Both the position numbers and the translations under genes were made by a program. Shown one piece after another: positions 28,825 to 33,638 of a DNA stretch of 33,638 nucleotides. Position 1 is the first letter of the stretch, and each line of letters opens with the position of its first letter. The notes under the pieces are model-generated. The model saw only the letters and a list, made by a program, of their open reading frames with translations, ran no database searches and was not told the DNA's origin. The DNA comes from Candidatus Kaiserbacteria bacterium (GTDB lineage Bacteria > Patescibacteriota > Minisyncoccia > Phycocordibacterales > Phycocordibacteraceae), in assembly GCA_026396675.1 (NCBI GenBank), contig JAPLWI010000007.1:1-33638 (forward strand), written 5' to 3'.

Positions 28825-28831
28825 GCAGGTG

Positions 28832-30709
28832 ATGACTATACATCCTGATGATGATATCGGTTCGCTCGAGCGCGCACGAAAGCGTCTTTATGAGCCCAAT
28901 TCCACTTCACAAAATATACGTGCCCCTTTCTTTGTTCCAAAACGCTCGTTGCCGCATGCATGGAAAGGGCCGCTTCGCTCCATCCGTTCATCCGGAGAGA
29001 AACGGCATCTGCATCTCGCAGGGATGTTTTTTGTATTCGCATTTCTTTTTTTCCTCGCTTCGCTCGGCATCGCTATTTACTTCTTCTACTTTGGCGGCAA
29101 TTCGGTCTCGATAAATAAGATTGCAATTGATATACAAGGACCTACAACAATCGCCGGCGGTGATACAGTCCCACTATCTCTTACCGTCACGAATAAAAAT
29201 TCTATTGCTATTCAAAACGCTACCATCGAAGTTGATTTTCCAGATGGAACAAGGAGTGCAACTAATATCATGACCGCGTATCCGCGATATACCGAGAACC
29301 TCGGCACCATCCCAAGCGGCGAAACCGTAACCCGTTCTATGAAAGCAGTTTTATTCGGCGAAGCAGGGAAGTCGTTTTCTCTGCCAATATCTTTTTCTTT
29401 CGGAACTTCCGCCTCTAAGGCGGTATTCGTGAAAAAGTCCTCTTATACGCTCGCTATTTCTTCCACACCGCTTTCAGTATCAGTCGATACTCTTGCCGAG
29501 ACCGTTTCTGGGGCGCCTCTTACACTTACACTTACAGTACGTTCAAACGCAACCGTCCCAATGGATAATATTGTTCTTTCCGGTATTTTACCTTTCGGCT
29601 TCTCGACCGTTTCCTCGTCGCTCCCTTTGAATAATTCAAGTTTTTTTGTCGGTACACTTCAGCCAGGCGCGAGCAAAACGATAAAACTTATCGGAACATT
29701 GACCGGTCAAAATAATGAACAAAAAGTATTTCATTTTACCGTCGGGACTGCGAACACAGAACAAGATCAAACGCTTGCGGTCTCATACATAACTCAAGAT
29801 GCGACAGTAATGATTACCTCTCCGTTCATCAACACAACACTCACTCTTAACGGAAACACTTCATCGCAGAGCGTAATCACTCCAGGTAGTTATCAGAGCG
29901 TCAATGTTTCGTACACAAACACACTTCCAACAAGCGTAGAGAATACAATGGTCTCAATCGCTATTTCTGGTTCTGCGATTGATTACAACAGCATAAAAAC
30001 TACCAAAGGTTTTTATCGCTCAACCGATCATACGATTGTTTTTAGCCGTGATACTGACCCATCGCTCGCTACACTCGCGCCAGGCGCTTCTGGTATCGGA
30101 ATGTTTACATTTTCAACACTTGCATCTGGAGCTCTCCCTTCGTCGCCTGACGTGACCTTTACTGTCTCAGTATCAGGGACACGCGTAGGGCAGACGAATG
30201 TGCCAGAAGAAGTAAAAACCTCTTCTACTAAGACCGTAAAAGTTGCGACTACTGTTTCAATAGTATCGTCCTCTCTCCATTCGTCAGGATCTTTTAGTAA
30301 TAGCGGACCAATCCCGCCAGTCGTCGGTAAGGCGACAACTTATACTGTTGTCTGGAATGTTGTGAATAAAGGAAACGCGATTGCTGGCGGTATCGTGTCT
30401 ACTATTTTACCGAATTATGTTTCCTATACTGATTCAGCAACTGGCGGTTTCTCCTATGACAATAAATCTCGCACTGTCTCATGGAATATTGGAGATCTCG
30501 CACAAAGCGCAAGCGCGCAAGGTTCGTTCAAAGTTTCTCTTACCCCGTCAACTTCGCAGAAGGGCAACGCACCAACACTTACCGGAGCAGTATCATTTTC
30601 AGGATATGACCGTTTCGCTGGGGTACAGATCTCTGAGACAGCAAATCCGGTAACGACGGCGACTGTAGGAGATCCGGGCTATAGCTCAACTGACGCGATT
30701 GTGCAATGA
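28832..30709 (+). CDS. Large membrane-anchored surface protein with repeated beta-sandwich domains
   Basis: 625 aa. A cytoplasmic N-terminal tail of about 65 residues (IGSLERARKRLYEPN; basic KRSLPHAWKGPLRSIRSSGEKRH), one membrane segment (LAGMFFVFAFLFFLASLGIAIYFFYF, about 63-88), then about 530 residues outside. The outer part has repeated units of the DUF11/CARDB kind: VPLSLTVTNKNSIAIQNATIEVDFPDG, LTLTLTVRSNATVPMDNIVLSGILPFGF, VNVSYTNTLPTSVENTMVSIAISG, YTVVWNVVNKGNAIAGGIVSTILPNYV, each followed by GxL.PG-type turns (LQPGASKTIKL, LAPGASGIGMF). Ser/Thr content is high. No cell-wall anchor or enzymatic motif. Probably a stalk-like envelope protein; a role in contact with a host cell is inference. 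Confidence 0.85.
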   Translation: MTIHPDDDIGSLERARKRLYEPNSTSQNIRAPFFVPKRSLPHAWKGPLRSIRSSGEKRHLHLAGMFFVFAFLFFLASLGIAIYFFYFGGNSVSINKIAIDIQGPTTIAGGDTVPLSLTVTNKNSIAIQNATIEVDFPDGTRSATNIMTAYPRYTENLGTIPSGETVTRSMKAVLFGEAGKSFSLPISFSFGTSASKAVFVKKSSYTLAISSTPLSVSVDTLAETVSGAPLTLTLTVRSNATVPMDNIVLSGILPFGFSTVSSSLPLNNSSFFVGTLQPGASKTIKLIGTLTGQNNEQKVFHFTVGTANTEQDQTLAVSYITQDATVMITSPFINTTLTLNGNTSSQSVITPGSYQSVNVSYTNTLPTSVENTMVSIAISGSAIDYNSIKTTKGFYRSTDHTIVFSRDTDPSLATLAPGASGIGMFTFSTLASGALPSSPDVTFTVSVSGTRVGQTNVPEEVKTSSTKTVKVATTVSIVSSSLHSSGSFSNSGPIPPVVGKATTYTVVWNVVNKGNAIAGGIVSTILPNYVSYTDSATGGFSYDNKSRTVSWNIGDLAQSASAQGSFKVSLTPSTSQKGNAPTLTGAVSFSGYDRFAGVQISETANPVTTATVGDPGYSSTDAIVQ

Positions 30710-30713
30710 TAAT
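30708..30713 (+). promoter_or_regulatory. -10 element before the glycyl-tRNA synthetase gene
   Basis: GATAAT spanning the stop of the previous gene, 6 nt before the ATG at 30720. Confidence 0.4.
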
Positions 30714-30719
30714 ACGCCT

Positions 30720-32057
30720 ATGGCTGACCTGAATCTGATGGAAAAAATTGTCTCGCTCGCAAAGCGTCGCGGTTTTATTTCCCCCGGCTCTGAGATCTAC
30801 GGAGGCCTCGCTGGCACTTTCGATTATGGTCCATATGGTGTTCTTCTGAAAGAAAATGTCGAGCGATTATGGTTGCAGATGTTCCGCGATGGTCGTGATG
30901 ATATGTACGGCGTTGACGCAGCAATACTGATGAACCCAAAGGTGTGGGAAGCGAGCGGGCATGTCTCTGGATTTTCCGATCCGCTTACCGAATGCGAGAA
31001 ATGCAAAAAGCGTCTTCGCGCAGACCAACTCGACGATCCAGAGAAATGTCCTGAGTGTGGAGGAAAATTGGGCAATGTGCGGCAATTCAATATGATGTTT
31101 AAGACGCACGCTGGCGCTACTGAAGATGAGTCAGCGACAGTGTATCTGCGCCCGGAGACCGCAGGCGGCATTTTTATGAATTATAAAAATGTCATTGATT
31201 CGATACATCCAAAATTGCCATTCGGCATCGCACAAATAGGGAAAGCATTTAGGAATGAAATTGCTCCGCGTGACTTTATTTTCCGTTTGCGCGAGCTTCA
31301 GCAAATGGAAGTTGAATATTTCGTAAAGCCATCTGACTGGGAACAATCATTTGAAGAATGGCGTAAGATGATGCATTTATATGCATCTGCAGTCGGACTT
31401 CCAGAAACGAGCATTCACGAACTTGAAGTACCAGAGAGCGACCGTGCACACTACAGCAAACGCACAATTGATTTTGAATTTGATTATCCTTTCGGCCGCA
31501 AGGAACTCTGGGGTCTGGCTTACAGAACTGACTTCGACCTCTCTGCTCATGAGAAAAGTTCAGGCGTCTCGCTCGCATATCAGGATGAAGATCCGCCAGC
31601 TGGCGGAAAAAGTAAATTTATCCCGCATATCATAGAACCATCGCTCGGTGTCGACCGCACTATTCTCGCGGTTCTTGTAAGTGCATACCGCGAAGATGAA
31701 CTCGGTGGTGAAATGCGCACTTTCCTCGCACTCGCGCCGAAGATTGCGCCGATTAAAGCAATGGTTTCGCCACTATTGAAGAATAAACCAGAGCTTGTAA
31801 AAAAGGCGAGGGAAGTGCGCGAAGAACTTCGCAGAATTCATCCATCAATCGCGTGGGATGACAACGGTAACATCGGCAAGCGCTATCGCCGGCAGGACGA
31901 AATCGGCACGCCTTTCTGCATCACAATTGATTTTGATACACTTGGAGAAAATCCCTCGCTCAAAGACACTGTCACTCTCCGTCATCGCGACACCGGCGAC
32001 CAAGAGCGTCTCACCATTTCCGAAGTTGTAGCCCGCATTCGCGAAGCAATTCAGTAA
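30720..32057 (+). CDS. glyQS: Glycyl-tRNA synthetase, dimeric (alpha2) type
   Basis: 445 aa from the ATG at 30720 (MADLNLMEKIVSLAKRRGFI); the track's TTG start 7 codons earlier reads into the previous gene. Class II synthetase of the single-chain type, not the alpha/beta tetramer. Motifs: GFISPGSEIYGGLAGTFDYGPYG, a zinc-binding CEKCKKRLRADQLDDPEKCPECGG, motif 2 region QIGKAFRNEIAPRDFIFRLRELQQMEVEYF, ERTDFDLSAHEKSSG-like AYRTDFDLSAHEKSSG, motif 3 IEPSLGVDRTILAVL, and a C-terminal anticodon domain (GNIGKRYRRQDEIGTPFCITIDFDT). Confidence 0.96.
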   Translation: MADLNLMEKIVSLAKRRGFISPGSEIYGGLAGTFDYGPYGVLLKENVERLWLQMFRDGRDDMYGVDAAILMNPKVWEASGHVSGFSDPLTECEKCKKRLRADQLDDPEKCPECGGKLGNVRQFNMMFKTHAGATEDESATVYLRPETAGGIFMNYKNVIDSIHPKLPFGIAQIGKAFRNEIAPRDFIFRLRELQQMEVEYFVKPSDWEQSFEEWRKMMHLYASAVGLPETSIHELEVPESDRAHYSKRTIDFEFDYPFGRKELWGLAYRTDFDLSAHEKSSGVSLAYQDEDPPAGGKSKFIPHIIEPSLGVDRTILAVLVSAYREDELGGEMRTFLALAPKIAPIKAMVSPLLKNKPELVKKAREVREELRRIHPSIAWDDNGNIGKRYRRQDEIGTPFCITIDFDTLGENPSLKDTVTLRHRDTGDQERLTISEVVARIREAIQ

Positions 32058-32081
32058 ACTTCTACATGTCAACATATGTGC

Positions 32082-32087
32082 TAGGAT
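32082..32087 (+). promoter_or_regulatory. -10 element before the AI-2E family gene
   Basis: TAGGAT, 6 nt before the ATG at 32094. Confidence 0.35.
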
Positions 32088-32093
32088 GCCCGT

Positions 32094-33155
32094 ATGGGTA
32101 AGGAAATCAACGTCTCTATCACGCCAGGCACAATTGTTACTGCACTGTGCATTATTGTGGGTGCTTATGCTTTCTGGCTCCTGCGTGGTCTTATTCTTCT
32201 CGTATTAGCCGCCATTATTATCGCCTCGGCTATTGAGCCGTGGATTGCATTCTTTATTCGTCGTCGCCTACCTCGTTTTGCCGCTGCCATTCTTGTCTAT
32301 GCCCTCGCATTCGGTTCGGTTTTCGCTATGCTGTATTTCTTCTTCCCGCCGATAATTGCCGATGCTGCGAGCTTTCTTACTGCCGCGCCGCAGTATCTCG
32401 ACACAATCAGCACACCATCTTCTTTTTCAGGCATCGCTAACGCAACCGATCTTATCGGTAGCCAGCAAAGTGCACAATCATTTATCCAGACGCTTCTTTC
32501 ATTTAGATCCGTCTTTGCATCAAGTTCAAGCGGAGTGCTTCAGCTCCTGGTCACTTTCTTCGGTGGTATCTTTTCGCTCTTCCTCGTCATTGTGCTCTCA
32601 TTTTATTTCGCGCTTCAGGATACTGGAGTTGACGATTTCCTACGTCTCGTGATGCCTGTCGCATACGAAGATTATTCTGTAGATCTATGGAGACGCGCAC
32701 AAAAAAAGATAGGACTCTGGATGCAGGGACAGGTATTGCTCTCGGTCATCGTCGGCATACTGGTATACCTCGGCCTCCTCATTATAGGCGTTCCGTACGC
32801 ACTTTTCCTTTCTGTCTTTACCGCTGTAGCGGAAATCATTCCTATTTTCGGTTCACTCATCGCCGGTACTGCAGCCGCGGTCGTCGGATACTCGAACGGC
32901 GGTGTTGCGCTTGCGGCAATCGTAGCTGGTCTCTATATTGTGGTGAACCAATTTGAATCAAATCTCATATATCCGCTAATTGTGAAAAAGGTCGTAGGTG
33001 TCCCGCCTCTATTGGTTATCGTCGCACTTATTGCTGGATACACACTCGCTGGTTTCCTCGGCGCTCTGCTCTCGGTGCCGTTTGCGGCAGTTCTGCTTGA
33101 GATTATTTCGGATTTTGATAAGCGGAAGCGTCGCGAACAGCGCGCACAGACATAA
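32094..33155 (+). CDS. AI-2E family (UPF0118/PerM-like) membrane protein
   Basis: 353 aa with about eight membrane segments. An N-terminal pair (ALCIIVGAYAFWLLRGLILLVLAAIIIASAIEPW) is followed by a third (AAAILVYALAFGSVFAMLYFFFP) and a soluble loop of about 70 residues (TAAPQYLDTISTPSSF to FASSSSGV). The C-terminal half holds the family signature: IVLSFYFALQDTGVDDFLRLVMP, WMQGQVLLSVIVGILVYLGLLIIGVPYALFLSVFTAVAEIIPIFGSLI, then GGVALAAIVAGLYIVVNQFESNLIYPLIVKKVVGVPPLLVI. Family members include sodium/proton antiporters and a proposed autoinducer-2 exporter; the substrate here is unknown. Ends 8 nt before metG. Confidence 0.9.
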   Translation: MGKEINVSITPGTIVTALCIIVGAYAFWLLRGLILLVLAAIIIASAIEPWIAFFIRRRLPRFAAAILVYALAFGSVFAMLYFFFPPIIADAASFLTAAPQYLDTISTPSSFSGIANATDLIGSQQSAQSFIQTLLSFRSVFASSSSGVLQLLVTFFGGIFSLFLVIVLSFYFALQDTGVDDFLRLVMPVAYEDYSVDLWRRAQKKIGLWMQGQVLLSVIVGILVYLGLLIIGVPYALFLSVFTAVAEIIPIFGSLIAGTAAAVVGYSNGGVALAAIVAGLYIVVNQFESNLIYPLIVKKVVGVPPLLVIVALIAGYTLAGFLGALLSVPFAAVLLEIISDFDKRKRREQRAQT

Positions 33156-33156
33156 T
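33151..33156 (+). promoter_or_regulatory. Possible -10 element before metG
   Basis: CATAAT overlapping the stop of the AI-2E family gene, 7 nt before the metG ATG. Confidence 0.3.
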
Positions 33157-33163
33157 TTTACTT

Positions 33164-33638
33164 ATGAGTGCGCGTTACATCACCACCACGCTCCCGTATG
33201 TGAATGCCGATCCGCATCTCGGTCATGCACTTGAATTCATTGAAGCAGATTGTTTGGCGCGCTCCGCGCGCCTAAAAGGTGATGATGTATTTTTCAATAT
33301 CGGTGCCGATGAACACGGTACAAAAGTCGCGCAGAAAGCGGAGGAAGAAGGGAAGACCGCAATCTTATGCAGACGAACATACTGCACGGCTCAAATCATT
33401 CGCAGACCAGCTAGGTATTTCGTACAATTCGTTCGTTCGTACAACGGATCCTGCACACATGCACGCGGCGCAAGAATTTTGGAAACGCTGCGCAGTGGCG
33501 GGCGATATTTATAAAGCGGCATATGAGATAAAATATTGTGTCGGTTGCGAGCTTGAAAAAACCGATTCGGAACTTGTTGATGGATGTTGTCCGCTTCATC
33601 CAAATACAGAAATAGAAATCCGCGAAGAAGAAAATTAT
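33164..33638 (+). CDS. metG: Methionyl-tRNA synthetase, 5' part, with an apparent frameshift; truncated by the window
   Basis: The ATG at 33164 opens RYITTTLPYVNADPHLGHALEFIEADCLARSARLKGDDVFFNIGADEHGTKVAQKA, the class I N-terminus of MetRS (HLGH as HIGH). At about 33365 the matching frame moves by +1: after KTAI, the next frame reads YADEHTARLKSFADQLGISY, VRTTDPAHMHAAQEFWKRC, GDIYKAAYEIKYCVGCELEKTDSELV and DGCCPLHPNTEIEIREEENY, which is the normal MetRS continuation with its zinc knuckle, and stays open to the window end. One surplus T at 33365, or two missing bases, explains it. The ORF track stops the first frame at 33514. Since the gene is normally essential, a sequencing or assembly error is the simplest reading. 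Confidence 0.9.

Noticed and set aside
28829-28831. GTG start of the surface protein
   Set aside because: The adjacent ATG at 28832 fits the 7-nt spacing from TATACT seen at other genes; the difference is one residue.
33391-33603. Minus-strand ORFs opposite metG
   Set aside because: They arise only because of the sequence between the two metG frames; the shifted plus-strand frame has clear MetRS similarity.
1-33638. UGA recoded as glycine or tryptophan, as in some CPR lineages
   Set aside because: Genes such as pilO and the HTH gene end at UGA exactly where ATGA overlaps start the next gene, and conserved proteins contain no in-frame UGA.
1-33638. CRISPR array, insertion sequence, integrase or phage genes
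   Set aside because: No regularly spaced direct repeats, transposase or integrase motifs, or phage structural proteins were seen on reading both strands.

Overview
The window looks like a piece of a small-genome bacterium of the Candidate Phyla Radiation (Patescibacteria), most likely a Parcubacteria-type lineage. The grounds are compact gene spacing with 4-8 nt overlaps, shortened versions of housekeeping proteins (DNA polymerase I without a proofreading domain, a Mur ligase without its first domain, RluA without S4), many short membrane-anchored proteins of families common in that group (DUF5652, SIMPL, AI-2E family, Cys-rich CPMD/CPDG proteins), tRNAs without encoded CCA, and a secE-nusG-rplK string that is not followed by rplA. 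UGA is used as a normal stop (pilO, the HTH gene), so the code appears standard. The lineage call is inference from content, not from a marker tree.

Layout. 1-369 is the N-terminus of a PilB/GspE-type ATPase (minus strand). 477-838 is an isolated secreted-protein cassette. 864-4384 is tsaE-polA-holA. 4392-7266 (minus) holds tRNA-Lys, an anchored beta-rich protein, a Mur ligase and ruvA. 7333-8338 holds rpsT and an orphan cassette. 8348-9383 holds two tRNA-Arg genes around a GIY-YIG gene plus a membrane protein. 9476-12383 carries pyruvoyl arginine decarboxylase, a GH18 protein, tRNA-Ser, a DUF5652 protein, ruvX and a stand-alone tRNA-binding domain. 12433-14903 is a pilM-pilN-pilO type IV pilus operon with one extra small membrane protein. 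14937-17188 is a tRNA-rich accessory patch with a frameshifted orphan gene, an HTH/LAGLIDADG-like gene and rluA. 17237-18000 is another orphan cassette. 18083-21393 holds rplS, tRNA-Leu, a cobalamin adenosyltransferase, an HNH gene, tRNA-His and two exported proteins. 21396-22774 is secE-nusG-rplK. 22781-23286 is a fourth orphan cassette. 23319-33638 is an aminoacyl-tRNA synthetase cluster (ArgRS, IleRS, GlyRS, and the start of MetRS) interleaved with recO, a large surface protein and an AI-2E family transporter.

The strongest oddity is the IleRS, whose catalytic core carries an inserted, apparently intact histidine-phosphatase domain. Two modes of gene expression are visible. Many ordinary genes have a -10-like TAnnnT word 6-8 nt before the ATG and no Shine-Dalgarno sequence, which suggests leaderless mRNAs. 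Four orphan genes (477, 7693, 17334, 22839) have TTGACA/TTGACG boxes, a leader, a very strong Shine-Dalgarno sequence and a private hairpin terminator. Perfect inverted repeats lie inside coding regions (holA, tsaE). Three genes of homing-endonuclease-type families each lie next to a tRNA gene. No rRNA, CRISPR array, insertion sequence, integrase or reverse transcriptase was recognised.
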